Source: Segatella paludivivens DSM 17968 = JCM 13650
GTDB lineage: Bacteria; Bacteroidota; Bacteroidia; Bacteroidales; Bacteroidaceae
Assembly: GCF_000373185.1 (NCBI RefSeq)
Contig: NZ_KB890638.1
Span: 62,001 to 126,000 of the forward strand
DNA length: 64,000 bases
Reading direction: 5' to 3'
Below are positions 34,317 through 44,021 of this stretch, piece after piece (within the stretch, counting starts at the first letter, position 1; the number at the start of each line of letters is the position of its first letter). The position numbers were made by a program, and so were the translations under genes. Under the pieces are notes generated by a model. That model worked only from the letters and a program-made list of their open reading frames with translations. It had not been told where the DNA came from and did not search any database.

Positions 34317-35738
34317 TTAATACTCATAAGCTCCGACATCTGGAATACCAATGCGTTTTTTACCATTGCGATCAGAAGTTGGAGCTGTTGTTTTATCAGC
34401 TTTATCTATTGCTGCAGATTTAGCTGAAAGATGGAAATCATAATACTGATTGTCTGCATCTATTTTAACAAAATGATTTTTCCCCACACTATCAGCATTT
34501 ACAGTAGACTCATAAATAACATTACTAAAACAAACACTGTCTGAGGTTGAAACAACTGGGGTCCTGATAATACTATTACTAAATTTATAATTAAAATCCT
34601 TGCCTTCCGTCTTCAAGCCATACAACTGATCGTCTGCATATCCTGTAATAATAGTATTATAAACAGACATAGATTTCAGAGCATGATTTGAAAGAAAACA
34701 GAAAGCAGCACCACGATTAGAATCAAAAGGATAGAACTGAGCTATGGTACAAGCATTGATAATAGCCTTTCCACCATCAATATAAATACAATTATTCAAT
34801 GTATTAGTTATCTGGGTGTTCAATAAAGCTATATTACAATTTACAGACTTCAATCCACATCCCTGACAATTATGAATAGTTGATTCTTCTATATTTAGCT
34901 TTAAATTATCTACGTCACTACTATCACAGACGATTCCATTAAAAGCACTATGAATATCACAATACTTTATTGAGTTACCATAAGAAGATTCATAAAAATG
35001 AACACCTTTCCATTGACCACTCATGCGATCGTATGGCAAATAGTCAAACATTTTATCAAGACGGCTACCACGAATTATAACCTCGTTGTCGCTACTACCC
35101 TCTATATGAAGGCGTCCATAAACATCAATTCCAGCAGCTGAATCAAAGTAAAGTACTGAACCAGCTACAATATTGAGTACAGCGCCCTTACCTATCGTTA
35201 TTCCACCAGAAACCAATATTGGTCTAGAACTACCATCTATAGTAGTATCATTATTAACATGTAATGAAGATATTTTCGTCGCATCCCATGACCAAGCCTG
35301 CAATTTAATATTCTGCTCTACTCCACTTTCAAGTTCAAATATAAGATTGTCAGAGATTTTTTTAGGTGTAACCTCATTATTTACAGGAGACGTTACTTCT
35401 ACAAAAACACGCAAACTGTCATCATGATATAACATGACATCATTTGCACGATATCCATTCGTAGAATTAAGATACAAACCATTAACATTTACTCTAAATC
35501 CAGTTTGGTTTCCGGACTCCAATCTAACGCTATTACATCTTATACCTGCATTATTCTTATTGTAAACCCAAAAAGATTTTGTAGAAGAAGGAATAGTCGA
35601 AAACACGGTATCAAGAGATATGATATCGCCGGAGAAAGTCAGTTTTTCTGCCGTAGATGTAGAAAACTTCTCATCATCATTACATGACAAAAATAGCAAA
35701 CCAAAAGCCAATAAAAAAAATGTTATGATTTTGTTCAT
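34317..35738 (-). CDS. Right-handed beta-helix lipoprotein (choice-of-anchor Q type)
   Basis: Protein of 473 residues from the ATG at 35738. Signal peptide with lipobox LLFLSC (Cys about 19). The central part (about residues 170-400) has short repeating strands rich in Asn, Ile, Ser and Gly typical of a parallel beta-helix (INACTIAQF, ITNTLNNCIYI). The C-terminal DKADKTTAPTSDRNGKKRIG with VGAYEY is the choice-of-anchor Q signature. Such proteins are usually surface-exposed; substrate unknown. It is likely transcribed on its own. Confidence 0.8.
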   Translation of the reverse strand: MNKIITFFLLAFGLLFLSCNDDEKFSTSTAEKLTFSGDIISLDTVFSTIPSSTKSFWVYNKNNAGIRCNSVRLESGNQTGFRVNVNGLYLNSTNGYRANDVMLYHDDSLRVFVEVTSPVNNEVTPKKISDNLIFELESGVEQNIKLQAWSWDATKISSLHVNNDTTIDGSSRPILVSGGITIGKGAVLNIVAGSVLYFDSAAGIDVYGRLHIEGSSDNEVIIRGSRLDKMFDYLPYDRMSGQWKGVHFYESSYGNSIKYCDIHSAFNGIVCDSSDVDNLKLNIEESTIHNCQGCGLKSVNCNIALLNTQITNTLNNCIYIDGGKAIINACTIAQFYPFDSNRGAAFCFLSNHALKSMSVYNTIITGYADDQLYGLKTEGKDFNYKFSNSIIRTPVVSTSDSVCFSNVIYESTVNADSVGKNHFVKIDADNQYYDFHLSAKSAAIDKADKTTAPTSDRNGKKRIGIPDVGAYEY

Positions 35739-35840
35739 CAATGATATAACGCAAACTAAAGAAGTTTATTTTGCATATATCACTAATGAACAAATAAATT
35801 ATCAAGAATTAATGACAAGAATACGATGTCATTAAATAGT

Positions 35841-36659
35841 TCAATAGCTTTCATCTACATTAGGGAACGAAGATTCCTTAACTGTACGAATATAATCCTG
35901 AACACCATCTGTCATGCATTTGTTAACATCAGCGAAATGACGAAGAAACTTTGGTTTAAACCCTTGTGTCATTCCCAAAGCATCTGCATAAACAAGTACT
36001 TGACCATCAGTTCCACTACCTGCACCAATACCAATAGTTGCGCAACTTACAGCTTTTGTTACCTCATCTGCTAATTTTGCAGGAACCTTCTCTAAAGTAA
36101 TACCAAAACATCCAGCTCCATCAAGTGCACGAGCATCTGATAACAGTTTCTCTGCCTCTGCCTCTTCTTTGGCTCTTAATCCATAGCCTCCAAATTTATG
36201 AATACTTTGAGGTGTCAATCCTAAATGTCCCATAACAGGTATTCCGGCATCAATAATTCCCTTTATAGTATCAATAATTTCTACACCACCTTCAAGTTTC
36301 AATGCATCAACACCAGATTCCTTCATAATCTTAATGGCATTGCGTACACCATCTTCCCGACTAATCTGATAGCTACCAAAAGGCATATCACAAACAACCA
36401 AACAATGCTTACATGCACGAGCAACTGAACGCGCATGATAAATCATCTGATCTACGGTAATTGGAATTGTATCATTATTACCAGCCATAACATTCGAAGC
36501 AGAATCACCTATTAATATTCCATCTATTCCTGCTGCATCTACAATGCTGGCTGTAGTAAAGTCGTAAGAGGTTAGCATAGTGATTTTTTCACCAGCTTGC
36601 TTCATATCAACAAATGTCTTAGAAGTAATCTTCTTTTTATCAGTAGATAAGTATCCCAT
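35841..36659 (-). CDS. panB: 3-methyl-2-oxobutanoate hydroxymethyltransferase
   Basis: Protein of 272 residues, usual length. It makes ketopantoate from 2-oxoisovalerate and methylene-THF, the first step of pantothenate synthesis. TIM-barrel motifs are complete: MLTSYDFTTA, GDSASNVMAG (metal-binding Asp), VVCDMPFGSYQ, KLEGG, and GHLGLTPQSIHKFGGY. A full promoter lies immediately upstream. The other pantothenate genes are not in the window. Confidence 0.96.
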   Translation of the reverse strand: MGYLSTDKKKITSKTFVDMKQAGEKITMLTSYDFTTASIVDAAGIDGILIGDSASNVMAGNNDTIPITVDQMIYHARSVARACKHCLVVCDMPFGSYQISREDGVRNAIKIMKESGVDALKLEGGVEIIDTIKGIIDAGIPVMGHLGLTPQSIHKFGGYGLRAKEEAEAEKLLSDARALDGAGCFGITLEKVPAKLADEVTKAVSCATIGIGAGSGTDGQVLVYADALGMTQGFKPKFLRHFADVNKCMTDGVQDYIRTVKESSFPNVDESY

Positions 36660-36681
36660 TATATATATTTTATTTTGAGTG

Positions 36682-36712
36682 CAAAATTACATCAATTGGT
36701 GGAGATTGCAAA
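36682..36712 (-). promoter_or_regulatory. Promoter of panB
   Basis: On the minus strand TTTG (36712-36709), 19 bp gap, TAATTTTG (36689-36682), 23 bp before the panB start. Confidence 0.82.
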
Positions 36713-36719
36713 ATAAATG

Positions 36720-37379
36720 TTAATGAAATTTGTCTATCAGACATTCATAATCAATATTGATATAGTTTTCAATTACTATATCAGAATATTCTTTTATACT
36801 TTCGGCTGTATTAGTTGTTGACAATCCTATTGTGAATTCATGAGCAGCCCTAACAGATTTCAAACCATTAAAACTATCTTCAAAGCCAGCACATTCCTCA
36901 GGCTTTGCACCAACACTTTCTGCACCTTTCAAATAAGGATCTGGATCTGGTTTACTTGCACAAAAATCCTCACTGGTCAAAATACGATCAAACATGCTTC
37001 TGAAATTGTGATGCTGTGCGTATACATTATTCATTTTTTCGACATTGCTACTTGTCACAACAGCCGTCTTTATTCCATGAGCACGCAAATCAAGGATAAA
37101 AGCCTCAACACCATCAATAAATGGGAAGTTCATTGTCTTCTCAAATTCATTAAGTCTCTGTGTAATAATTGGTTGCTGATCTTTTACATCATCGAAATAC
37201 TTATTATAAATTTTAACAAGTGTCTGTCCTTTTATATCATTCTCCAGTCCAGGAATCTCCGGATGATAAAGTTGACACTGACTACGCCAAAAATTTGTAT
37301 ATTGTGGCTCGGTGTCGAAAATCACTCCATCTAAATCAAATAGAGCGGCTTTAAGTTCTACAATTTCATTATGTATCAT
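36720..37379 (-). CDS. HAD-superfamily phosphatase/phosphoglucomutase-like hydrolase
   Basis: Protein of 219 residues, HAD subfamily I with a helical cap. Motif I is ALFDLDGVIFDTEP (nucleophile Asp and acid-base Asp), motif II VTSSN, motif III the Lys of SKPDPDPYL, and motif IV GFEDSFNGL. This matches the beta-phosphoglucomutase/sugar-phosphatase group, but the exact substrate cannot be named. It is divergent from rsmG, and a 13 bp arm inverted repeat with mirrored -7 elements lies between the two. Confidence 0.88.
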   Translation of the reverse strand: MIHNEIVELKAALFDLDGVIFDTEPQYTNFWRSQCQLYHPEIPGLENDIKGQTLVKIYNKYFDDVKDQQPIITQRLNEFEKTMNFPFIDGVEAFILDLRAHGIKTAVVTSSNVEKMNNVYAQHHNFRSMFDRILTSEDFCASKPDPDPYLKGAESVGAKPEECAGFEDSFNGLKSVRAAHEFTIGLSTTNTAESIKEYSDIVIENYINIDYECLIDKFH

Positions 37380-37404
37380 TTTACCTTTTTATTGTAATTG
37401 CTAT

Positions 37405-37435
37405 GCAAAGTTACAAATTTTCTTTGTAACTTTGC
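37405..37435. promoter_or_regulatory. Mirrored -7 elements in an inverted repeat between the HAD gene and rsmG
   Basis: GCAAAGTTACAAA (37405-37417) and its exact complement TTTGTAACTTTGC (37423-37435) around a 5 nt loop. Each arm contains TAACTTTG in the direction of the gene it faces. No good -33 element was seen for either. Confidence 0.6.
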
Positions 37436-37543
37436 CCCAATTATAATGAATTTGATAATTGTGCATATACTAACTTTAATTATACAATCGTCACGTTCTT
37501 ATAATTATTACATTATCATAAATATAGAGTAAATATATAACAC

Positions 37544-38173
37544 ATGATAGAAATCATAACAAAATACTTTCCTGAGCTTAACGAAAAGCAAAAGCAACAG
37601 TTTGAAATGCTTGATGCTTTATATCGTGACTGGAATGCAAAAATTAACGTTATCTCTCGCAAAGACATAGACAATCTTTATGAGCATCACGTATTACATT
37701 CACTAGCTATAACGAAGGCTATAAGATTTAAAGACGGTTCTAGAATACTTGATTTCGGAACAGGTGGCGGATTTCCAGGCATACCTTTGGCTATAATGTT
37801 TCCAAAATGCAAATTCAGACTTATTGACGGTACCGGAAAGAAAATTATGGTTGCTAATGAGGTAGCAAAGGCATTAGGATTACAAAACGTAGAAGCACTT
37901 CATAGACGCGGAGAAGAAGAAAAGGGAGAATATGACTTTATTGTGAGTCGTGCTGTGATGCAATTGCCATTACTGATGAAAATCATTCAAAAGAATATCA
38001 GCAAGAAACAAAATAATGCACTTCCTAATGGTCTACTCTGTCTTAAAGGAGGTGACCTCAAAGAAGAACTTAAACCATACCAGAAAATTGTTGACGTGAT
38101 GCCACTTGAAGACATGTTTGACGAGGAATGGTTTAAGGAAGACAAAAAACTTATTTACTTACCAATGGCTTAA
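37544..38173 (+). CDS. rsmG: 16S rRNA (guanine527-N7)-methyltransferase
   Basis: Protein of 209 residues (GidB), standard length. It methylates G527 of 16S rRNA using SAM. The SAM-binding motif is ILDFGTGGGFPGIPLA (about residues 69-84), preceded by the conserved HVLHSLA, and SRAVMQLP follows. It starts about 110 bp after the mirrored -7 elements and begins the rsmG-MBL-ruvC-ABC run. Confidence 0.96.
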   Translation: MIEIITKYFPELNEKQKQQFEMLDALYRDWNAKINVISRKDIDNLYEHHVLHSLAITKAIRFKDGSRILDFGTGGGFPGIPLAIMFPKCKFRLIDGTGKKIMVANEVAKALGLQNVEALHRRGEEEKGEYDFIVSRAVMQLPLLMKIIQKNISKKQNNALPNGLLCLKGGDLKEELKPYQKIVDVMPLEDMFDEEWFKEDKKLIYLPMA

Positions 38174-38186
38174 AAAATATATTTAT

Positions 38187-38831
38187 ATGCTGAATATTAA
38201 ACGCTTTATGTGCAACATGCTGCAGGAAAACTGCTATGTTGTTAACGACGAAACCAAAGAATGTGTTATCATAGACTGTGGTGCATTTTGGGAAGAAGAG
38301 AAAAAAGCTATTACTCAATATATTAATGACAATGAGCTTGTGCCAAAGCATCTTATTGCTACACATGCACATATTGATCATAACTTCGGAAACGCTTATA
38401 TATATGACAAGTTTGGATTGAAGCCTGAGGTACATGCTGCAGACGAAGTGTTAATGAATAAACTAAATTGGCAGGCTGAGTCAATCGCTGGCATTCATTT
38501 AGATTATGAAATGCCTCCTGTAGAAAAATATTTTACGGCAAAAGATACAATAAAGTTTGGAAATCATACATTCACTATCATAGAAACGCCTGGTCATTCT
38601 TCGGGTAGCGTTTTTTTCTATTGCGAAGAAGAACATGTAGCATTCTCAGGTGACACTCTATTCCATAATTCAATAGGGAGAACAGACTTTGAAGGAGGTT
38701 CTAAATTCATGATTATACAGAGTCTTAGAATTATTTGTCAACTTCCCGACAACACACGTATCTTCCCTGGACATGGTGAAGAGACATCTATCGGACAAGA
38801 ACTAGCAGAGAATCCATATCTTGACAGATAA
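38187..38831 (+). CDS. Metallo-beta-lactamase-fold hydrolase (glyoxalase II-like)
   Basis: Protein of 214 residues from the ATG at 38187, 13 bp after rsmG; an earlier in-frame Met lies inside rsmG and is not needed. Metal ligands are [10 protein letters not shown] (HxHxDH), [15 protein letters not shown] and FPGHGEET, the complete glyoxalase II-like set. It is close to the YcbL/GloB group that hydrolyses thioesters such as S-lactoylglutathione; the true substrate in this low-glutathione group is uncertain. ruvC begins 4 bp later. Confidence 0.9.
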   Translation: MLNIKRFMCNMLQENCYVVNDETKECVIIDCGAFWEEEKKAITQYINDNELVPKHLIATHAHIDHNFGNAYIYDKFGLKPEVHAADEVLMNKLNWQAESIAGIHLDYEMPPVEKYFTAKDTIKFGNHTFTIIETPGHSSGSVFFYCEEEHVAFSGDTLFHNSIGRTDFEGGSKFMIIQSLRIICQLPDNTRIFPGHGEETSIGQELAENPYLDR

Positions 38832-38835
38832 GTAT

Positions 38836-39405
38836 ATGGACAAAAAAACTGATAAAATAATTTTGGGTATTGATCCTGGTACTAACGTAATGGGATATGG
38901 TGTACTGAAAGTAACTGGAAACAAAGCCAAGATGATATCTATGGGAGTCATTGATATGAGAAAGATGCGTGACCCATATCTTAGGCTAGGAAAGATTTAT
39001 GAAAGAGTCACAGGAGTAATTGAAGAATATCTTCCTGACGAACTAGCTATAGAGGCTCCTTTTTTCGGTAAAAACGTACAATCAATGCTAAAGCTCGGAC
39101 GAGCTCAGGGGGTAGCTATCGCAGCCGCAATATGCAGAGACATACCAATACATGAATATGCACCATTAAAAATTAAAATGGCTATCACCGGTATGGGGCA
39201 AGCATCAAAGGAACAAGTAGCAGGCATGCTTCAACGGCTTCTTAATATTGACGAGAAAGATATGCCTAAGTTTATGGATGCAACAGACGCACTAGGAGCT
39301 GCATATTGTCATTTTATGCAAATGGGAAGACCATCAACAGAAGCCAAACATTATTCCAGTTGGAAAGATTTTGCCACAAAAAACAAAGATAAAATTCAAT
39401 CTTGA
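38836..39405 (+). CDS. ruvC: Crossover junction endodeoxyribonuclease RuvC
   Basis: Protein of 189 residues from the ATG at 38836. It cuts Holliday junctions as a dimer. Acidic catalytic residues lie in [13 protein letters not shown] (Asp), LAIEAPFF (Glu) and [13 protein letters not shown] (Asp), with the helix [11 protein letters not shown] between. It starts 4 bp after the MBL gene. ruvA and ruvB are not in the window. Confidence 0.95.
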   Translation: MDKKTDKIILGIDPGTNVMGYGVLKVTGNKAKMISMGVIDMRKMRDPYLRLGKIYERVTGVIEEYLPDELAIEAPFFGKNVQSMLKLGRAQGVAIAAAICRDIPIHEYAPLKIKMAITGMGQASKEQVAGMLQRLLNIDEKDMPKFMDATDALGAAYCHFMQMGRPSTEAKHYSSWKDFATKNKDKIQS

Positions 39406-39438
39406 AGAACAATATAAAGATTTAAATAGAGACTTATC

Positions 39439-40923
39439 ATGCAAAAGATTATCAAAATTCAGGATGGAACAACACGTATGCCCGAATGGCGTATGGCTGA
39501 ACCTGTTAACTTTGAAACAAATGACGGCGAACACATAGCTATCGTCGGACCAAACGGTGGGGGAAAATCAATGCTAGTTGATATTATTGTTGGCACACAT
39601 CCACTGCTTATGCGTGATCCGGAATACGATTTTTCACCAAGTGAAAAACCACTTGTTTCAGACAACATTAAATACATAACTTTCCGTGATAGTTATGGAA
39701 GTGACAATGACCGAACATATTACCTACAACAAAGATGGAACCAACAAGAAATTGACGAAAACACTCCTACCGTAGGTGATAAACTAGAAGAGGCTTACGA
39801 TTTAGCAGGAGAGGATACACCTAAAAGAAGGGAATTACAAAAGCATATATACAAGATGTTCCACATAGAGCATCTATTAGATAAATATATTATATTGTTA
39901 TCAAGCGGCGAACTAAGAAAGTTTAAACTTGCCTCTACCCTATTTGCCAATCCAAGAATATTAATAATGGATAACCCTTTTATTGGTCTTGATGCTGGCA
40001 CAAGAGATCAACTGAAAGAATTATTAAAAGAATTGTCTTTGGAGAATGCCCTGCAAATAATATTGGTATTAAGTAAAAGCGATGATATTCCAGATTTCAT
40101 AACACATGTTGTTGAAGTAAAGAATATGAAAGTATATTCAAAAGTTAAACTTGAGGATTATATCAATAATCGTCAGGCTATACCTAGTAGAGTACTAAGT
40201 AAAGAATATGAACAGGATATAATAAACTTACCTTATAAGGGTAACGAATATCATACCAATGAAGTTGTTAAGATGGATAAGGTTTGCATAAAATATGGCA
40301 AGCGAACTATTCTTGACAAATTGGACTGGATTGTTATGAATGGAGAACATTGGGCGCTCAGCGGACAAAACGGTGCAGGTAAGTCTACACTATTGAGCTT
40401 AATCTGTGCTGATAACCCACAAAGTTACGCATGCGACATAACACTATTTGATAATCCTCGCGGAAGTGGAGAGAGTATATGGGACATCAAAAAGCATATT
40501 GGATATGTTTCACCAGAAATGCATCGTGCTTATCAACGTGACATGCCAGCTATAAGAATTGTAGCCAGTGGCATGAAAGATTCTGTTGGTCTATACATGA
40601 AACCATCTGAAGAAGAATTTGAACAATGCAAATTCTGGATGAAAATATTCGGGCTTGATAAAATTCAAGATCGTACTTTCCTTAAACTATCTAGCGGTGA
40701 ACAAAGACTAGTACTTCTTGCAAGAGCATTTGTAAAAGATCCAGAGTTATTAATTCTTGACGAGCCACTACACGGAGTCGATAACACAAATAGACGATTG
40801 GTGAAAGATATCATAGAGACTTTCTGCAAAAGACGTAATAAGACTATGATTATAGTGACCCACTATAAAGAAGAACTACCAAACTGCATTGATCACGAGA
40901 TTCATCTAATAAGACATTCATAG
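39439..40923 (+). CDS. Double ABC ATPase domain protein (ModF/PhrA-like)
   Basis: Protein of 494 residues made of two ABC ATPase domains without membrane segments. Domain 1 has Walker A GPNGGGKS (about residues 35-42), signature LSSGELRK and a Walker B LIMDNPFIGLD where the catalytic Glu is Asn. Domain 2 has GQNGAGKST, LSSGEQR and a canonical LILDEPLHGVD. This matches soluble ModF/PhrA-type proteins whose role is not settled. It follows ruvC by 33 bp; no molybdate transport genes are near. The unequal domains suggest only one active ATP site. Confidence 0.85.
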   Translation: MQKIIKIQDGTTRMPEWRMAEPVNFETNDGEHIAIVGPNGGGKSMLVDIIVGTHPLLMRDPEYDFSPSEKPLVSDNIKYITFRDSYGSDNDRTYYLQQRWNQQEIDENTPTVGDKLEEAYDLAGEDTPKRRELQKHIYKMFHIEHLLDKYIILLSSGELRKFKLASTLFANPRILIMDNPFIGLDAGTRDQLKELLKELSLENALQIILVLSKSDDIPDFITHVVEVKNMKVYSKVKLEDYINNRQAIPSRVLSKEYEQDIINLPYKGNEYHTNEVVKMDKVCIKYGKRTILDKLDWIVMNGEHWALSGQNGAGKSTLLSLICADNPQSYACDITLFDNPRGSGESIWDIKKHIGYVSPEMHRAYQRDMPAIRIVASGMKDSVGLYMKPSEEEFEQCKFWMKIFGLDKIQDRTFLKLSSGEQRLVLLARAFVKDPELLILDEPLHGVDNTNRRLVKDIIETFCKRRNKTMIIVTHYKEELPNCIDHEIHLIRHS

Positions 40924-40940
40924 AAAATTTCTTTATACAA

Positions 40941-40974
40941 AAAATCCTCAAAACAATAAAGTTTTGAGGATTTT
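40941..40974. terminator. Bidirectional terminator between the ABC gene and tRNA-Asp
   Basis: Perfect 14 bp arms AAAATCCTCAAAAC (40941-40954) and GTTTTGAGGATTTT (40961-40974) with a 6 nt loop. It serves the ABC gene on the plus strand and the tRNA-Asp pair on the minus strand. Confidence 0.9.
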
Positions 40975-40977
40975 AAG

Positions 40978-41051
40978 CGGTGCGTACGAGACTCGAACTC
41001 GTGACCTCCTGCGTGACAGGCAGGCATTCTAACCAACTGAACTAACGCACC
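40978..41051 (-). tRNA. tRNA-Asp (GTC), distal copy
   Basis: Cloverleaf of 74 nt on the minus strand. Acceptor GGTGCGT pairs with ACGCACC, discriminator G as expected for Asp. The stem CCTGC/GCAGG closes CTGTCAC, anticodon GTC. CCA not encoded. Confidence 0.97.
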
Positions 41052-41080
41052 AGTTTTACAAATTCATGAAAGGCTTGTGG

Positions 41081-41154
41081 CGGTGCGTACGAGACTCGAA
41101 CTCGTGACCTCCTGCGTGACAGGCAGGCATTCTAACCAACTGAACTAACGCACC
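41081..41154 (-). tRNA. tRNA-Asp (GTC), proximal copy
   Basis: Same 74 nt sequence as the copy at 40978; 29 bp of spacer separates them. Transcribed first from the promoter at 41185-41216. Confidence 0.97.
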
Positions 41155-41184
41155 ATAAAAGAGCCTTATTCTGAATTGCGAGTG

Positions 41185-41216
41185 CAAAGGTAATGATAAT
41201 ATTTTATTTCTCCAAA
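41185..41216 (-). promoter_or_regulatory. Promoter of the tRNA-Asp pair
   Basis: On the minus strand TTTG (41216-41213), 20 bp gap, TACCTTTG (41192-41185), the same -7 octamer as the other tRNA promoters in the window. Confidence 0.87.
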
Positions 41217-41220
41217 ACTT

Positions 41221-41754
41221 TTAATATGTTTTTTCTAAAAAAATTTGCATTAAAACAGCATCATTGTATTTTTCTCCATCAAAAAGCCACCCCTCCAATT
41301 GCGTTTTATTACTGAAACCCAAAGAGTTAAATAGATTTATTGAAATTTTATTATCATTTCTAATTATAGCATAGATTTGTGCTAAATGTATTACTTTGTG
41401 ACTATACGAAATAACCTTATGTAATGCAGCCTTGGCAAAGCCACGATTTCTATACTCACTCATTATAACTATTCCTATCTCAGCCCTGCGATGTTGTGGA
41501 TTAAAATCTACCAAATCTATAATACCTACGCAATTATTGTCAGAAGCAACGATCATTAACCTCACTTGCTTATCCGTGTAGATATCGCCACTTGAATTAG
41601 CGATATAGTCATGAAGCAGAAAGCGAGAATACGGAACATTTGTGACTCCTACATTCCACAGCTTATCATCATTCTCTAAATGATAAAGCAATTCCAGATC
41701 TTCTGGTTCAATTGCCCTCAAAGTAACCTCTGGTAATTTATCTGTTTTATTCAT
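41221..41754 (-). CDS. GNAT-family N-acetyltransferase
   Basis: Protein of 177 residues of the RimJ/RimL/SpeG-like acetyltransferase group. The acetyl-CoA loop is EYRNRGFAKAAL (R/Q-x-x-G-x-A pattern, about residues 103-114), followed by NSLGFSNKTQLEGWLFDG, typical of the C-terminal half. It overlaps the glycosyltransferase gene by 8 bp, so it is translated from the same message. SpeG-like spermidine or protein N-terminal substrates are possible. Confidence 0.88.
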   Translation of the reverse strand: MNKTDKLPEVTLRAIEPEDLELLYHLENDDKLWNVGVTNVPYSRFLLHDYIANSSGDIYTDKQVRLMIVASDNNCVGIIDLVDFNPQHRRAEIGIVIMSEYRNRGFAKAALHKVISYSHKVIHLAQIYAIIRNDNKISINLFNSLGFSNKTQLEGWLFDGEKYNDAVLMQIFLEKTY

Positions 41755-42940
41755 TACACATCACCTCCTCTGCTGTTATTAATACATTATCATAATATGT
41801 ACCTATAGATACATGCTTCATTGGACAACCTGCAAATATGCTCAACACATGCGAATAACTATAAACAGTCATGTCATATACAACATATATCATTCTTTCT
41901 GGATCAGAATGCAAGTTTTTCAGATGACCTTCAGGACAACTATCTTGACTAGCATTTATATATTCTGAGTCTAATCCATTATTAAGTGCAATGCTCTTAC
42001 ATTGTTCTAACATATCATTTTCACCAATAAACATATATGCTGATTTAGGGCTATTTTCTTTTTCTCTGAATCCTAGCGATCTAGACATGCTTAACAGTCC
42101 ATTTTTTACAAGAGCGACCATCGCCTTGAAAAATATAGCAGCCTTAACTGGTAAATTTATCAAATAGGATGAATTGCAATAGTGTTTTCGCATAAATATA
42201 AGCATGGACTCATAGAACACATGCACATACCTGTAAGATGTCTTTTGGGTGCTTTCACCTTTATAATGAAGTATAGATAATGGCAGATACCAATTCTCCC
42301 ATCCACTTTCTAAAAGACGGCAGCTCAAATCTATATCTTCACCATACATAAAATAATCTTCGTCAAGTCCCCCTACTTCATTATATGCCTTACGACGAAT
42401 CATAAAGAATGCACCACTAATGACTTCTATTCTATGTGGCTCATCCCATGACAAGTAACTCATATAGTAATGTGCAAGTTTATGATGTCTGGGAAATCTT
42501 GCGCACAATCCACTCATCTTGTAAAATGCAGTCATCGGAGTAGGCAATCCTCGTCGGCTTTCCATAGCATTGCTACCGTCAGCCTTAAGCATCTTCACGC
42601 CTACAGCTCCAGTTTCAACATGCATCCTCATAAAATTCAACGCATTAGCAATAACATCTTCTCCAACAATCGTATCAGGATTAACCATCAAGACGTATTC
42701 TCCGTTGCTCTGCCTTATGCCAATATTATTAGCACGTGAGAAGCCCATATTATGCCCACAGTGAACGAATCTTACATGGGGGGATATAGGCTTTAAATAT
42801 TCAATGCTTTCATCATCAGAATGATTGTCCACAACAATAACTTCTGACTCTATACCTTCCAAAGCCTTAGTTAAAGAATGAAGACACTGCCCAAGGTAGT
42901 ACTTCACATTATAGTTTACAATTATTACAGACAGAAGCAT
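41747..42940 (-). CDS. Family 2 glycosyltransferase (rhamnosyltransferase-like)
   Basis: Protein of 397 residues. The GT-A domain covers the first 260 residues: SVIIVNYNVKYYLGQCL, VVDNHSDD, NMGFSRANNIGI, MVNPDTIV (the DxD position) and GGLDEDYFMYGEDIDLSCRL (catalytic-base region). This is the WbbL-like rhamnosyltransferase type that acts on lipid-linked surface glycans. Residues about 300-397 form an extra C-terminal region I do not recognise. It overlaps neighbouring genes by 1 and 8 bp. Confidence 0.88.
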   Translation of the reverse strand: MLLSVIIVNYNVKYYLGQCLHSLTKALEGIESEVIVVDNHSDDESIEYLKPISPHVRFVHCGHNMGFSRANNIGIRQSNGEYVLMVNPDTIVGEDVIANALNFMRMHVETGAVGVKMLKADGSNAMESRRGLPTPMTAFYKMSGLCARFPRHHKLAHYYMSYLSWDEPHRIEVISGAFFMIRRKAYNEVGGLDEDYFMYGEDIDLSCRLLESGWENWYLPLSILHYKGESTQKTSYRYVHVFYESMLIFMRKHYCNSSYLINLPVKAAIFFKAMVALVKNGLLSMSRSLGFREKENSPKSAYMFIGENDMLEQCKSIALNNGLDSEYINASQDSCPEGHLKNLHSDPERMIYVVYDMTVYSYSHVLSIFAGCPMKHVSIGTYYDNVLITAEEVMCNE

Positions 42941-43386
42941 TATTGCTCGCCTTTCATCTTTTCGTATTCAAAGTTACATCTTTCTAATGTTGGAAATATA
43001 AAGAAACTTGCTAGAAACAAGATTATTCCCATATAACCAAAAGCTACATTCATATACATATAATACAAAATAGCATTTACTATCATTGGTATTTGCAACA
43101 TGTCCAAACGTATAATAGCCCAGGCTATAAACGAAGAATGAAGTTCCGTATTATCTGATTGTATAGCATTACGTACGTTCTTGAATTTAAATAGACGTAA
43201 TGATACAGGGATTAAACATATTGTTATGATTTCCATTAATGAAGTCATCATGAAATCAGAACTTTTGTTATCATGCATAATCCCAACATTATTTAACCAG
43301 TCGTTTTCGCCACAGACTATTATTGCCAAAGCAAACGCCAACACGATAAAATAATTTATTGTGAGTATTTTTACTGCTTGTTTCAT
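42940..43386 (-). CDS. Membrane protein of unknown function
   Basis: Protein of 148 residues with four hydrophobic segments ([60 protein letters not shown]). No family recognised. It overlaps recR by 4 bp and the GT2 gene by 1 bp, which supports translation. It may be accessory to the adjacent glycosyltransferase, but nothing in the sequence shows this. Confidence 0.7.
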   Translation of the reverse strand: MKQAVKILTINYFIVLAFALAIIVCGENDWLNNVGIMHDNKSSDFMMTSLMEIITICLIPVSLRLFKFKNVRNAIQSDNTELHSSFIAWAIIRLDMLQIPMIVNAILYYMYMNVAFGYMGIILFLASFFIFPTLERCNFEYEKMKGEQ

Positions 43387-43994
43387 TGTTTAAATGGTGT
43401 TCTGTTTAATATTGAGCGTCCCAATGTAACCTCGTCCGTATATTCCAATTCATCGCCAACAGATATACCACGAGCTATCACACTGAGTTTCACTTCATAC
43501 TGCATAAGTTTCCTTGATATGTAAAAATTAGTCGTATCTCCCTCCATTGTGGAACTTAATGCGAGTATAACTTCCTTAACATCTCCTGTACTAATTCTGT
43601 CAACCAACGAGTCAACCTCGATATCACCAGGTCCTATACCATCCATTGGTGATATTATTCCACCGAGCACATGGTAAAGTCCATTAAATTGTTGTGTTTT
43701 CTCAACAGCCATAACATCTTGAATATTCTCTACAACACATATCGTTGATGCATCGCGACGACTATCAGAACATATCGGACAAACATCAGTATCACTGATA
43801 TTATGACAGACTCTGCAATACTTCACTTCATGCTTTAATGTCATTATTGAATTACAGAATTCATCAACATCAGAGACATCGCGTCGCAACATATTCAACA
43901 CAAGACGCAAAGCTGACTTACGCCCTATGCCTGGTAATTTTGAGAATTCACTTACGGCTTTTTCTAATAACGCCGAGGGATAAGTTTCAGACAT
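43383..43994 (-). CDS. recR: Recombination mediator protein RecR
   Basis: Protein of 203 residues, standard length. It works with RecF and RecO to load RecA on gapped DNA. The N-terminal helix-hairpin-helix ([12 protein letters not shown]) is followed by the zinc-binding Cys4 [16 protein letters not shown] (about residues 58-73) and the Toprim domain ([18 protein letters not shown]). First gene of the recR-membrane protein-GT2-GNAT run. Confidence 0.96.
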   Translation of the reverse strand: MSETYPSALLEKAVSEFSKLPGIGRKSALRLVLNMLRRDVSDVDEFCNSIMTLKHEVKYCRVCHNISDTDVCPICSDSRRDASTICVVENIQDVMAVEKTQQFNGLYHVLGGIISPMDGIGPGDIEVDSLVDRISTGDVKEVILALSSTMEGDTTNFYISRKLMQYEVKLSVIARGISVGDELEYTDEVTLGRSILNRTPFKQ

Positions 43995-44021
43995 ATAATA
44001 TTTCTAAATACTATTTATATC

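Noticed and set aside
36840..37334. 164-residue plus-strand frame opposite the HAD hydrolase
   Set aside because: The HAD motifs on the minus strand are complete and the plus-strand product is Cys/Ile-rich without any domain.
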